Source of the DNA: Cellulomonas soli
GTDB taxonomy: Bacteria > Actinomycetota > Actinomycetes > Actinomycetales > Cellulomonadaceae
Assembly: GCF_013409305.1 (NCBI RefSeq)
Contig: NZ_JACBZJ010000001.1
Location: 2,232,001-2,296,000, forward strand
DNA: 64,000 nt
Reading direction: 5' to 3'
Part shown: one piece after another, positions 41,166 through 48,254 of the stretch
Position numbering within the stretch: position 1 is the stretch's first letter
How the letters are laid out: each line of letters begins with the position of its first letter
Translations under genes and position numbers: made by a program
The notes under the pieces: generated by a model
The model's database searches: none
The model's input: the letters and a program-made list of their open reading frames with translations, nothing else
What the model was told of the DNA's origin: nothing

Positions 41166-42131
41166 GTGACCACCGTTGCCCCCCCGACCGACGTGACGCG
41201 TGCCCCTCGCACCGCCGCGCGCAACCGTCGCCGCACGGGCCGCTTCGCCCCGTACGTGTACCTCGCGCCGGCCATGACCCTGTTCACCCTGTTCCTGGCC
41301 CTGCCGATCGCCTACGCGGTCTACCTGAGCCTGCGCGCCACGAAGGTCAGCGGGCTCGGCCTGGGTGCCGGGGCCAAGACCGAGGTGTGGGCCGGCTTCG
41401 ACAACTACGCGCGGGCGCTGTCCGACCCCGACTTCATCGCCTCGGTCGTCCGGGTGGGCCTGTACGGGCTGCTGCTCGTCCCCACGATGCTCGGCCTCGC
41501 GCTGGTCTTCGCGCTGCTGCTCGACGCCCGGCGCACCGGTGCCAAGAGCTTCTCGCGGGTGTCGATCTTCCTGCCCTACGCGGTGCCCGCCGTGATCGCC
41601 TCGCTGCTGTGGGGCTTCCTCTACCTGCCGCGGGTCAGCCCGTTCTACTACGTGTTCGACCTGATCGGCTGGGACGCCCCGCAGATCCTGTCGTCCCAGC
41701 TCGTCATCTTCGCGATCGCCAACATCGGCCTGTGGGGCGGCGTCGGCTTCAACATGATCGTCATCTACACCGCGCTCAAGGCCATCCCGTCCGAGCTGTA
41801 CGAGGCCGCCCGGCTCGACGGCGCCTCCGAGCTGCAGGTCGCCTGGCGGGTCAAGGTGCCGATCGTCACGCCGTCGCTCATCCTCACGTTCCTGTTCTCG
41901 ATGATCGCGACCCTGCAGGTCTTCGCCGAGCCCATGACGCTGCGGCCCCTGACCAACACCATCTCCACCACGTGGAGCCCGCTGATGAAGGTCTACCGCG
42001 ACGCGTTCGTCCGCGACGACATCTACTCCGCCGCCGCGACCTCGGTGATCATCGCGCTGGCGACCTTCGTGCTCTCGTTCGGGTTCCTGCGCCTCGTGCA
42101 GCGCCGCGCCTTCAGCCAGGAGAACAGCTGA
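41166..42131 (+). CDS. Sugar ABC transporter permease, MalF/UgpA type
   Basis: 321 residues, six helices. Basic N-terminus, then APYVYLAPAMTLFTLFLALPIAYAVYLSL. FDNYARAL is the first-loop feature. The EAA loop is LYEAARLDGASELQVAWRVKVPIVTP. GTG 41166 is followed by a Thr/Ala-rich start; the ribosome-binding site is GGGAG near 41151. It forms the import channel with the next gene, 1 base downstream. Confidence 0.94.
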   Translation: MTTVAPPTDVTRAPRTAARNRRRTGRFAPYVYLAPAMTLFTLFLALPIAYAVYLSLRATKVSGLGLGAGAKTEVWAGFDNYARALSDPDFIASVVRVGLYGLLLVPTMLGLALVFALLLDARRTGAKSFSRVSIFLPYAVPAVIASLLWGFLYLPRVSPFYYVFDLIGWDAPQILSSQLVIFAIANIGLWGGVGFNMIVIYTALKAIPSELYEAARLDGASELQVAWRVKVPIVTPSLILTFLFSMIATLQVFAEPMTLRPLTNTISTTWSPLMKVYRDAFVRDDIYSAAATSVIIALATFVLSFGFLRLVQRRAFSQENS

Positions 42132-42132
42132 C

Positions 42133-43032
42133 ATGACCGCCTCGACCCTCGCCCGTCCCGCCGCGCGCCCGGCGGACCTCAAGCCCACCGTGCGGTTCCG
42201 CACCGAGCGGCGCTCACCGCTGGCCACCGGCGTCCTGCTGCTCGGTGCCGTCTACTGCCTGCTGCCCGTCGTCTGGGTGCTCGTCGCCGCGACGAAGAAC
42301 TCCGCCGAGCTGTTCTCGACGTTCACGTTCGCGCCGTCCACGCACCTGTGGTCGAACATCCAGGAGCTCTCGGCGTACCGCGGCGGCCTGTTCTGGCGCT
42401 GGATGGCCAACACCGCGCTCTACGCCGGGGTCGGCGGGCTGCTGTCCGTGACCGTCTCGGCGATGGCCGGCTACGGCCTGGCCAAGTTCCAGTTCGTCGG
42501 CAAGAAGGCCACGTTCAACATCATCCTGGCCGGCGTGCTCGTGCCCGGCGTGATCCTGGCGATCCCGCAGTACCTGCTGCTCGCCGAGGTCGGCCTCACC
42601 AACACGTACTGGTCGGTGCTGCTGCCCAGCGTGATCAGCCCCTACGGCATCTACCTGGCGCGCATCTACGCCGCCGCGTCCGTGCCCGACGACGTCATCG
42701 AGGCCGCCCGCACCGACGGTGCCAAGGAGTGGCGGATCTTCACCCAGATCGCCACGCCCATGATGATCCCGGGCCTGGTGACGGTGTTCCTGTTCCAGTT
42801 CGTCGCCATCTGGAACAACTTCATGCTCCCGTACATCATGCTCGGCGACGACAAGCTGTTCCCGATCACGGTGGGCCTGTCCGGTCTGCTCAACCAGGGC
42901 GCCACCCAGCCCGCCATGTACACCGCGGTCATCACGGGAGCCCTGCTGTCGATCCTGCCGCTCGTCGCGCTGTTCCTCACCCTGCAGCGGTACTGGCAGG
43001 TCGACCTGGCCGCCGGTGCGGTCAAGGCGTGA
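42133..43032 (+). CDS. Sugar ABC transporter permease, MalG type
   Basis: 299 residues with six helices (TGVLLLGAVYCLLPVVWVLVA first). The EAA loop is VIEAARTDGAKEWRIFTQIATPMMIP, and the protein ends LQRYWQVDLAAGAVKA, the usual subfamily terminus. ATG 42133 lies 1 base after the previous stop. No ATPase gene follows, so this importer also depends on an unlinked MsiK-like protein. Confidence 0.94.
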   Translation: MTASTLARPAARPADLKPTVRFRTERRSPLATGVLLLGAVYCLLPVVWVLVAATKNSAELFSTFTFAPSTHLWSNIQELSAYRGGLFWRWMANTALYAGVGGLLSVTVSAMAGYGLAKFQFVGKKATFNIILAGVLVPGVILAIPQYLLLAEVGLTNTYWSVLLPSVISPYGIYLARIYAAASVPDDVIEAARTDGAKEWRIFTQIATPMMIPGLVTVFLFQFVAIWNNFMLPYIMLGDDKLFPITVGLSGLLNQGATQPAMYTAVITGALLSILPLVALFLTLQRYWQVDLAAGAVKA

Positions 43033-43049
43033 CCAGGCCGGATGAGCCC

Positions 43050-43055
43050 TAGAGT
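43050..43055 (+). promoter_or_regulatory. Leaderless -10 element TAGAGT for the LacI gene
   Basis: TAGAGT precedes ATG 43063 by 7 bases, implying that the regulator has its own promoter despite lying 30 bases after the permease gene. Confidence 0.45.
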
Positions 43056-43062
43056 GCCCGTG

Positions 43063-44085
43063 ATGGACCACCGCACCCCTGCGCCTGCGCGCCGCCGCCC
43101 GACGATCCGTGACGTCGCGGCGGCCGCCGGTGTGTCCCGCGGCACCGTGTCCCGCGTGCTCAACGGCGGCCACTGGGTCTCGCCCGAGGCCCTGGTCGCC
43201 GTGCAGGAGGCGATCAGCAGCACCGGCTACTCCACGAACATCCACGCGCGCAGCCTGGTCACGGGTCGCTCGAACTCGGTGGCGTTCCTGCTCACCGAGC
43301 CTCAGCACCTGCTGTTCGAGGACCCGACGTTCTCGATCCTGCTGCGCGGCGCCGCCCAGGAGCTGTCCGCCCGCGGCGTGCCGCTGCTGCTCATGGTCGC
43401 GGGCACCGCAGCCGAGCAGAAGCAGGTGCTCGAGTACGTCGCCGCCGGGCACGTCGACGGGGTCCTGTCGATCTCGTCGCACGCCGGCGGGCAGGTGCTG
43501 GCCCGGCTCGTCGAGTCCGGCATCCCGACGATCTCGTGCGGCATCCCGCTCGGCTACGAGGACCGCATCGGCTTCGTCGCGGCCGACGACCTCGGCGGCG
43601 CCCGCAAGATGACCCGCTACCTGCTCGACCGGGGCCGCACCCGTGTCGCCACCATCACGGGCCCGATGGACACCCCCGGTGGCCGCCACCGGCTGGACGG
43701 CTACCGGCTCGAGCTCGGCGACGCGTACGACGAGACCCTCGTGGCGCACGGCGACTACACGCGCGCCGGCGGGGCCGCCGCGATGCGCGAGCTGCTCGAA
43801 CGCCGCCCCGACCTGGACGCCGTGTTCGTCGCCTCCGACCTCATGGCCTCCGGCGCGATCGCCGTCCTGCGCGAGTCCGGACGCACCGTGCCCGGCGACG
43901 TCGCCGTCGGCGGGTTCGACGACTCGGGCCTCGCCGCCACGCTCGACCCGCCGCTGACCACCCTGCGTCAGCCGTTCGAGCGGATCGCCTCGGAGATGGT
44001 CCGCCTGCTGCTCGAGGTGGTCGAGGGCGGCGAACCGGCCGCCATCACGCTGCCGACGACCCTGGTGGAGCGCGAGTCGGCCTGA
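43063..44085 (+). CDS. LacI-family transcriptional regulator of the galactoside locus
   Basis: 340 residues. The N-terminal HTH RPTIRDVAAAAGVSRGTVSRVLNGGHWVSPEALVAVQEAI is classical LacI with VSRGTV recognition helix and hinge helix. The C-terminal sugar-binding domain has SNSVAFLLTEP, DGVLSISSH, DRIGFVAADDLGGARKMTRYLLDRG, LDAVFVASDLMASGAIAVLRESG and VAVGGFDDSGLAATLDPPLTTLRQP. It probably represses the divergent GH42/ABC genes through the TGACCGTGCACA sites at 39594-39695, relieved by a galactoside. ATG 43063 is supported by the leaderless -10. Confidence 0.93.
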   Translation: MDHRTPAPARRRPTIRDVAAAAGVSRGTVSRVLNGGHWVSPEALVAVQEAISSTGYSTNIHARSLVTGRSNSVAFLLTEPQHLLFEDPTFSILLRGAAQELSARGVPLLLMVAGTAAEQKQVLEYVAAGHVDGVLSISSHAGGQVLARLVESGIPTISCGIPLGYEDRIGFVAADDLGGARKMTRYLLDRGRTRVATITGPMDTPGGRHRLDGYRLELGDAYDETLVAHGDYTRAGGAAAMRELLERRPDLDAVFVASDLMASGAIAVLRESGRTVPGDVAVGGFDDSGLAATLDPPLTTLRQPFERIASEMVRLLLEVVEGGEPAAITLPTTLVERESA

Positions 44086-44126
44086 TCGCACCGCGGTGTC
44101 GACGGCAGTCCGGCACAGTGGCCTGC

Positions 44127-44558
44127 ATGGACGTCGAGGAGTGCGTGTTCTGCCGGGTCGTGGCCGGCAGCCTGGCGTCGAGCCGGGTGTACGAGGACGA
44201 CCAGGTGCTGGCCTTCATGGACCTCCAGCCCGTGACCCGGGGGCACGTGCTGGTGATCCCCAAGGTGCACGCCACGGGCCTGGCGGACCTCGACGAGCAG
44301 CTGGGCATGGCCGTGTTCCGTGTCGCTCAGCGGGTGGCGGGCGCGCTGCGCGCGTCCGGGCTGCCGTGCGACGGGGTCAATCTGTTCCTGGCAGACGGGG
44401 AGGCGGCGTTCCAGGAGGTCTTCCACGTCCACCTGCACGTGTTCCCCCGGACGGCCGGCGACGGCTTCCGCATCGAGGCCGACTGGCGCGTGCGCTCCCG
44501 GGCCGAGCTCGACGAGACCGCGGCGACCATCCGCTCGGGAATCACTGCGGAGTCCTGA
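44127..44558 (+). CDS. HIT family hydrolase (Hint-like)
   Basis: 143 residues. CVFCRVVAGSLASSRVYEDDQVLAFMD, the N-terminal block of histidine-triad proteins (C-x-x-C type), then RGHVLVIPKVHATGL and the triad HVHLHVFPR (catalytic His in the middle of HxHxH). It hydrolyses nucleoside phosphoramidates or AMP-lysine-type bonds; the physiological substrate is not evident. CACAGT 7 bases before the ATG looks like a leaderless -10. No operon partner. Confidence 0.92.
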   Translation: MDVEECVFCRVVAGSLASSRVYEDDQVLAFMDLQPVTRGHVLVIPKVHATGLADLDEQLGMAVFRVAQRVAGALRASGLPCDGVNLFLADGEAAFQEVFHVHLHVFPRTAGDGFRIEADWRVRSRAELDETAATIRSGITAES

Positions 44559-44676
44559 GGTCCTCGACCGTCCTTGAATCGCCCTCCTGGCTCGCGGTCG
44601 GCGAGTAGGTTCACGGGAGTTGAGCAGGGTGTGACCCCCGCGACCGCGGGGTGGTCCCCGACCTGGAGAGGTACCG

Positions 44677-45000
44677 ATGACCACCACGGCTGACGACGCG
44701 AGCACGACCGACGGCGCGATCACGACGGCCGCCGGCCCCACGGCCTGGCGGCCGTCCGCCACGCTGCTCACGGGCGGGATCGTCACGCTCGCCCTGGGTT
44801 ACGTGATCGGTCAGGCCGGGCTCTACCTCTACCTCGGCGCGGGGCGGGGATCCAGGATCTTCATCGAGGGCCACGGCTCCGCGGTGCTCGTCGTCATCGG
44901 TGTCGGGCTCGGACTCGCAGGCCTGGCCGCCACCCTGCTCGGGATCCATCGCCTGGCGAGCAACCTGGATGCGCTGACGGCTCCGCGCGATCCCCGCTGA
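44677..45000 (+). CDS. Small membrane protein
   Basis: 107 residues. A soluble Thr/Asp/Ala-rich start is followed by two transmembrane helices (LLTGGIVTLALGYVIGQAGLYLYL and GSAVLVVIGVGLGLAGLAATLLGI), with a short GRGSRIF loop between them and a charged C-terminus. ATG 44677 has GAGAGG 6 bases upstream. No family is recognised. It ends 57 bases before the promoter of the truncated exonuclease remnant. Confidence 0.7.
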   Translation: MTTTADDASTTDGAITTAAGPTAWRPSATLLTGGIVTLALGYVIGQAGLYLYLGAGRGSRIFIEGHGSAVLVVIGVGLGLAGLAATLLGIHRLASNLDALTAPRDPR

Positions 45001-45045
45001 GGCCGGGGCGGCACGGGCTCCGGGTGCGGCGAGGTTCCGCTCCCG

Positions 45046-45051
45046 TAGCGT
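45046..45051 (+). promoter_or_regulatory. Leaderless -10 TAGCGT, original exonuclease promoter
   Basis: TAGCGT is 6 bases before ATG 45058. It is the ancestral promoter of the exonuclease gene and now precedes only a 22-codon remnant and the inserted gene. Confidence 0.5.
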
Positions 45052-45057
45052 GACGGC

Positions 45058-45126
45058 ATGGCCGACGGACGACCGCTCCTGCTGCTCGACACCGCCTCGC
45101 TGCACTTCCGGAGTTCTGGTGCCTGA
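45058..45126 (+). pseudogene. 5' remnant of the 5'-3' exonuclease gene
   Basis: ATG 45058 opens a 22-codon ORF (MADGRPLLLLDTASLHFRSSGA). It matches the exonuclease start at 45558 (MAERPEKLLLLDTASLYFR) and ends at TGA 45124-45126. Its promoter and first 17 codons are normal for the window. The remnant ORF overlaps the GTG of the inserted gene, so it may act as a translation leader for it. Confidence 0.8.
45085..45111 (+). repeat. 27-bp direct repeat, left copy
   Basis: CTCGACACCGCCTCGCTG followed by CACTTCCGG. It matches the right copy at 45588-45614 in 26 of 27 bases. Both encode LDTAS-L-(H/Y)-FR of the exonuclease and bound the insertion. Confidence 0.85.
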
Positions 45127-45565
45127 CGACATCTCGGCGCGAGAGCGCGAGTTGCTGATCGACTGCCTCACAGACGACGTCAGTCTTGAATGGGTGCTCA
45201 TTGACCTGGGTATCCGCGTGAATCCGCCCGTGACTCCCAATTGGCGGCCATCCAGCGCCAACCTCGATGAAGCGTTCTCGATACTGGCTCGGCTCGTAGA
45301 TCTCGGGTTGGTCGCTGTTGGACGGATGGAGTACATCGACGAGGGGCCCGCGGGTCGCGTGGCGCCCGTCAGGCACGTGACCGAACCACTCGACGTCGTC
45401 CGTGCACGCGTGGACGATGCGGTTGCATCGGCGGCGCAAGGCTCCGACGTGGACTGGGCATATGCCTGTTGGGTCGTATCGACTCCGGCGGGTGATCGGC
45501 GGACGCGAGAGTTCGACAGTCTCCCGAGTGGCGCAACTCCGAAGGTAGGTTCGGGTCGTGGCTGA
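45119..45565 (+). CDS. Hypothetical protein carried by the insertion
   Basis: 148 residues from GTG 45119, low-GC codon use unlike neighbours. The N-terminal part (ARERELLIDCLTDDVSLEWVLIDLGIRVN) and middle (LDEAFSILARLVDLGLVAVGRM) read like a winged-helix-type or immunity-like protein; no family is certain. The C-terminus is weakly conserved-looking (DVDWAYACWVV, then a disordered tail). Its GTG overlaps the remnant ORF's stop region, and its TGA overlaps the exonuclease GTG at 45558. Expression from the old host promoter is likely. The tail beyond residue 130 may be read-through of the promoter region rather than functional protein. Confidence 0.65.
   Translation: MPDDISARERELLIDCLTDDVSLEWVLIDLGIRVNPPVTPNWRPSSANLDEAFSILARLVDLGLVAVGRMEYIDEGPAGRVAPVRHVTEPLDVVRARVDDAVASAAQGSDVDWAYACWVVSTPAGDRRTREFDSLPSGATPKVGSGRG
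45546..45551 (+). promoter_or_regulatory. Leaderless -10 TAGGTT, new exonuclease promoter
   Basis: TAGGTT is 6 bases before GTG 45558 and lies inside the inserted segment, so the insertion supplies a new promoter to the interrupted gene. Confidence 0.5.
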
Positions 45566-46517
45566 GCGTCCCGAGAAGTTGCTTTTACTCGACACCGCCT
45601 CGCTGTACTTCCGGGCGTTCTTCGGGGTGCCGGAGTCGGTGAGGGCGCCTGACGGCACTCCGGTGAACGCGGTGCGGGGGCTGCTGGACATGATCGCGCG
45701 GCTCGTGGTCGACCACCGGCCGGGGCGGCTCGTGGCGTGCTGGGACGACGACTGGCGTCCGGCGTTCCGGGTCGAGGCGATCCCCTCGTACAAGGCGCAC
45801 CGGGTGGCCACGCCGGTCCCCGGCACGACGGGGCTGGAGGACGTGCCGGCCGCGCTCGCCGCGCAGGTGCCGATCATCGTCGAGGTGCTCGCGGCGCTCG
45901 GCATCGCGCGGGTCGGCGTCCCGGGCTACGAGGCGGACGACGTCATCGGCACGTTCGTCGCACGGGAGGTCGCGCGGCCCGCGGGCGAGCGGTCGGCGGT
46001 CGATGTCGTGACCGGGGACCGGGACCTGTTCCAGCTGGTCGACGACACCGTGCCGGTGCGGGTGCTGTACCCGGTCAAGGGCGTCAAGGAGCTCGAGGTG
46101 GTCGACGTCGCGCGGCTGCGGGAGAAGTACGCGGTCGCGTCCGGGCCGGCCTACGCCGACATGGCGGCGCTGCGCGGCGACCCGAGCGACGGCCTGCCGG
46201 GCGTGCCGGGCATCGGGGAGAAGACGGCGGCGGCGCTCGTGGGACGGTACGGGTCGTTGGCCGGCGTGCTGGCCGCGCGGGACGCGGGCGACCCCGGCCT
46301 GACCGCGACGCAGCGGCGGCGGCTCGAGGAGGCGGCGGACTACCTGCGGGTGGCGCCGCTGGTGGTGCGCGTGGCGTCGGACGCGCCCGTCGGGAACGTC
46401 GACGACCGGCTACCGCTGACCCCGGTGGACCCGGACGCGCTGGTGGCACTCGCCGGCCGGTGGGGGCTGACCTCGAGCGTGACGCGCCTGCTCGACGCGC
46501 TCACCTCGGTGGCCTGA
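45558..46517 (+). CDS. 5'-3' exonuclease (polymerase I N-terminal type)
   Basis: 319 residues. LLLDTASLYFRAFFGVP is the first acidic cluster. VACWDDDWRPAFRVEAIPSYKAHR carries the metal ligands and the arch region. GYEADDVIGTFVARE and DVVTGDRDLFQLVDD provide further acids. GLPGVPGIGEKTAAALVGRYGSL is the helix-3-turn-helix (DNA-binding). The polymerase part is absent, as in stand-alone actinobacterial flap nucleases. The first ten codons (GAG AAG TTG CTT TTA and neighbours, including a rare TTA) are AT-rich and come from the insertion; the rest is typical. It would process flaps or primers during repair. Confidence 0.93.
   Translation: MAERPEKLLLLDTASLYFRAFFGVPESVRAPDGTPVNAVRGLLDMIARLVVDHRPGRLVACWDDDWRPAFRVEAIPSYKAHRVATPVPGTTGLEDVPAALAAQVPIIVEVLAALGIARVGVPGYEADDVIGTFVAREVARPAGERSAVDVVTGDRDLFQLVDDTVPVRVLYPVKGVKELEVVDVARLREKYAVASGPAYADMAALRGDPSDGLPGVPGIGEKTAAALVGRYGSLAGVLAARDAGDPGLTATQRRRLEEAADYLRVAPLVVRVASDAPVGNVDDRLPLTPVDPDALVALAGRWGLTSSVTRLLDALTSVA
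45588..45614 (+). repeat. 27-bp direct repeat, right copy
   Basis: CTCGACACCGCCTCGCTG followed by TACTTCCGG. It is one base different from the left copy (45085-45111). It lies in the living exonuclease gene. Confidence 0.85.
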
Positions 46518-46561
46518 CCGGGCCGATCTGCCGGTCCTCTCGCGAGCCGGGCACGTCACGG

Positions 46562-46588
46562 TGTCGAATCGGGGCGGCAGCGTTCGTC
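46562..46588 (+). promoter_or_regulatory. Candidate ECF42 promoter before the DGPF gene
   Basis: TGTCGA (46562-46567), a 17-base spacer and CGTC (46585-46588). This resembles the TGTCGA -35 and CG(A/T)C -10 I recall for ECF42 targets, which include the genes for their own DGPF partner. Confidence 0.55.
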
Positions 46589-46644
46589 GCAGGGGTGAGG
46601 GGGTCGCCCGACGGGGGCGTCCCGACCACGAGGGAGGACCCGAG

Positions 46645-46980
46645 ATGCTCTACCTGATCTCCGTGATCGACGACACGACCGGCTCCGCGACACCGGACGA
46701 GATGGCCGCCGTCGACACGTTCAACGACAGCCTGCGCGCGCAGGGTCACTGGGTCTTCGCCGGCGGGCTCACCCCGCCCGGCTCGTCCACCGTGATCGAC
46801 AACCGGGCCGGTCGGGCGGTGCTCACCGACGGTCCCTTCGTGGAGACGAAGGAGTACCTCGCCGGGTTCTGGATCATCGAGGCCCCCGACCTGGACGTGG
46901 CGCTCGCGCTCGCCTCCGAGGGGTCGAGGAGCTGCAACCGGAGGGTCGAGGTGCGCCCCTTCCTGGACGCGCCGGCGTGA
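46645..46980 (+). CDS. DGPF (YCII-related) protein
   Basis: 111 residues of the YCII-like ferredoxin fold. MLYLISVIDDTTGSATPDEMAAVDTFNDSLRAQGHWVFAGGL opens the fold. TDGPFVETKEYLAGFWIIEAPDLDVALALA contains the diagnostic DGPF motif. The C-terminus RRVEVRPF ends the last strand. This family is genetically tied to ECF42 sigma factors, and the sigma gene overlaps its stop (GTGA at 46977-46980). ATG 46645 has AGGGAGGA 6 bases upstream. The biochemical role is unknown; it may report or modify a substrate for sigma activation. Confidence 0.9.
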   Translation: MLYLISVIDDTTGSATPDEMAAVDTFNDSLRAQGHWVFAGGLTPPGSSTVIDNRAGRAVLTDGPFVETKEYLAGFWIIEAPDLDVALALASEGSRSCNRRVEVRPFLDAPA

Positions 46981-48254
46981 CTGAGACCTCCGAGGCCGCA
47001 CAGGCGGTCGCCCGGGCCCACCGCGAGGAGTGGGCCCGGGTCGTCGGGGCCCTGACCAGGCGGTTCGGCGACCTGGACGTCGCCGAGGAGGCCGCTGCCG
47101 AGGCGTTCGCGACCGCGGTCGCACGGTGGCCCGCCGACGGTGTGCCGTCCCGGCCCGGCGCGTGGCTGACCACGACCGCGACCCGCAAGGCCGTCGACCG
47201 TCTGCGGCGCGAGGGCAGACGGGCCGAGAAGCAGGCGGCGGCGTGGGCGGAGCTCGCCGGCGGTCCGGCCGAGCCCGTCGGTGCCGTCGACGACGACCGG
47301 CTGCGGCTGATCTTCACGTGCTGCCACCCGGCGCTGGCACCGGAGGCTCGCGTCGCGTTGACGCTGCGCCTGGTCGGCGGTCTGACGGTGCCCGAGATCG
47401 CCCGGGCGTTCCTGGTGCAGGAGACCACCATGGGCCAGCGGATCACGCGCGCGAAGACGAAGATCCGGCAGGCGCGGATCCCGTACCGGGTGCCGTCGGC
47501 GGCGGACCTGCCGGAGCGCGTCTCGGGTGTGCTGGCCGTCCTGTTCCTCGTGTTCAACGAGGGCTACCTGACGTCGGGACCCGGCACGGGTCCCGTGCGC
47601 CCCGACCTCACGGCCGAGGCCATCCGGCTCGCGCGCCTGGTCCGCACGCTGCTGCCGCAGGACGGCGAGGCGGCCGGTCTGCTCGCGCTGATGCTGCTCG
47701 TCGAGGCGCGGCGCCCGGCACGCGTCACCGCGGGCGGCGAGCTCGTGACGCTCGACGAGCAGGACCGCACGGCCTGGGACGCGGGGCTCATCGCCGAGGG
47801 GCACCGGCTGGTGCGCGAGCGCCTCGACTCCGGGGTCGCACCCGGGCGCTACCAGCTGCTCGCCGCGATCAACGCCGTGCACACCTCGGCGCGCGACGTC
47901 CGCCGGACCGACTGGTCGCAGGTCGTCGCCCTCTACGACCAGCTCGTGGTGCTCGACCCGTCGCCGGTCGTCGCGCTCAACCGGGCGGTCGCGGTCGCCG
48001 AGGTCGACGGCCCCGAGGCCGCACTGGCGACCGTCGACCGCCTCGAGGGCGCGTTGGCCGGCTACCACCCGTTCCACGCGACGCGCGCGGAGCTGCTGCG
48101 CCGGCTCGGCCGCGACCGGGCCGCGCGCGAGGCGTACGACCGGGCCGTCGAGCTGGCGGGCAACCCCGCCGAGGCCGCCGCTCTCGCCCGCCGACGCGAC
48201 CGCCTCGCGCCGTGCCCGAGCCCGACCGCCTGCACGGCAGAATGCTCCCCGTGA
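46977..48254 (+). CDS. ECF42 group sigma factor with C-terminal extension
   Basis: 425 residues. Sigma region 2 spans WARVVGALTRRFGDLDVAEEAAAEAFATAVARWPADGVPSRPGAWLTTTATRKAVDRLRR. Region 4: EARVALTLRLVGGLTVPEIARAFLVQETTMGQRITRAKTKI. A DUF6596-type C-terminal region follows (VLAVLFLVFNEGYLTSG..., then YQLLAAINAVHTSARDVRRTDWSQVVALYDQLVVLDPSPVVALNRAVAVAEVDGPEAALATVDRL), helical and TPR-like. This extension is thought to control activity without a separate anti-sigma. It overlaps the DGPF gene and the RNase H start. The upstream motif at 46562 suggests autoregulation. Confidence 0.93.
   Translation: MTETSEAAQAVARAHREEWARVVGALTRRFGDLDVAEEAAAEAFATAVARWPADGVPSRPGAWLTTTATRKAVDRLRREGRRAEKQAAAWAELAGGPAEPVGAVDDDRLRLIFTCCHPALAPEARVALTLRLVGGLTVPEIARAFLVQETTMGQRITRAKTKIRQARIPYRVPSAADLPERVSGVLAVLFLVFNEGYLTSGPGTGPVRPDLTAEAIRLARLVRTLLPQDGEAAGLLALMLLVEARRPARVTAGGELVTLDEQDRTAWDAGLIAEGHRLVRERLDSGVAPGRYQLLAAINAVHTSARDVRRTDWSQVVALYDQLVVLDPSPVVALNRAVAVAEVDGPEAALATVDRLEGALAGYHPFHATRAELLRRLGRDRAAREAYDRAVELAGNPAEAAALARRRDRLAPCPSPTACTAECSP
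48238..48243 (+). promoter_or_regulatory. Leaderless -10-like CAGAAT before RNase H
   Basis: CAGAAT lies 7 bases before GTG 48251, inside the 3' end of the sigma gene, suggesting an extra promoter for rnhA. Confidence 0.35.

Larger units (their letters stand above)
45112..45587 (+). mobile_element. Low-GC single-gene insertion flanked by exonuclease repeats
   Basis: 476 bases, visibly AT-richer than the surroundings (for example tcagtcttgaatgggtg, ctcattgac). The segment carries one ORF, a new leaderless promoter and a new 5' end for the exonuclease gene. There is no integrase or transposase gene and no terminal inverted repeat. Insertion by homologous or micro-homologous recombination at the 27-bp site, or by an unlinked recombinase, would both fit. 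Confidence 0.6.
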
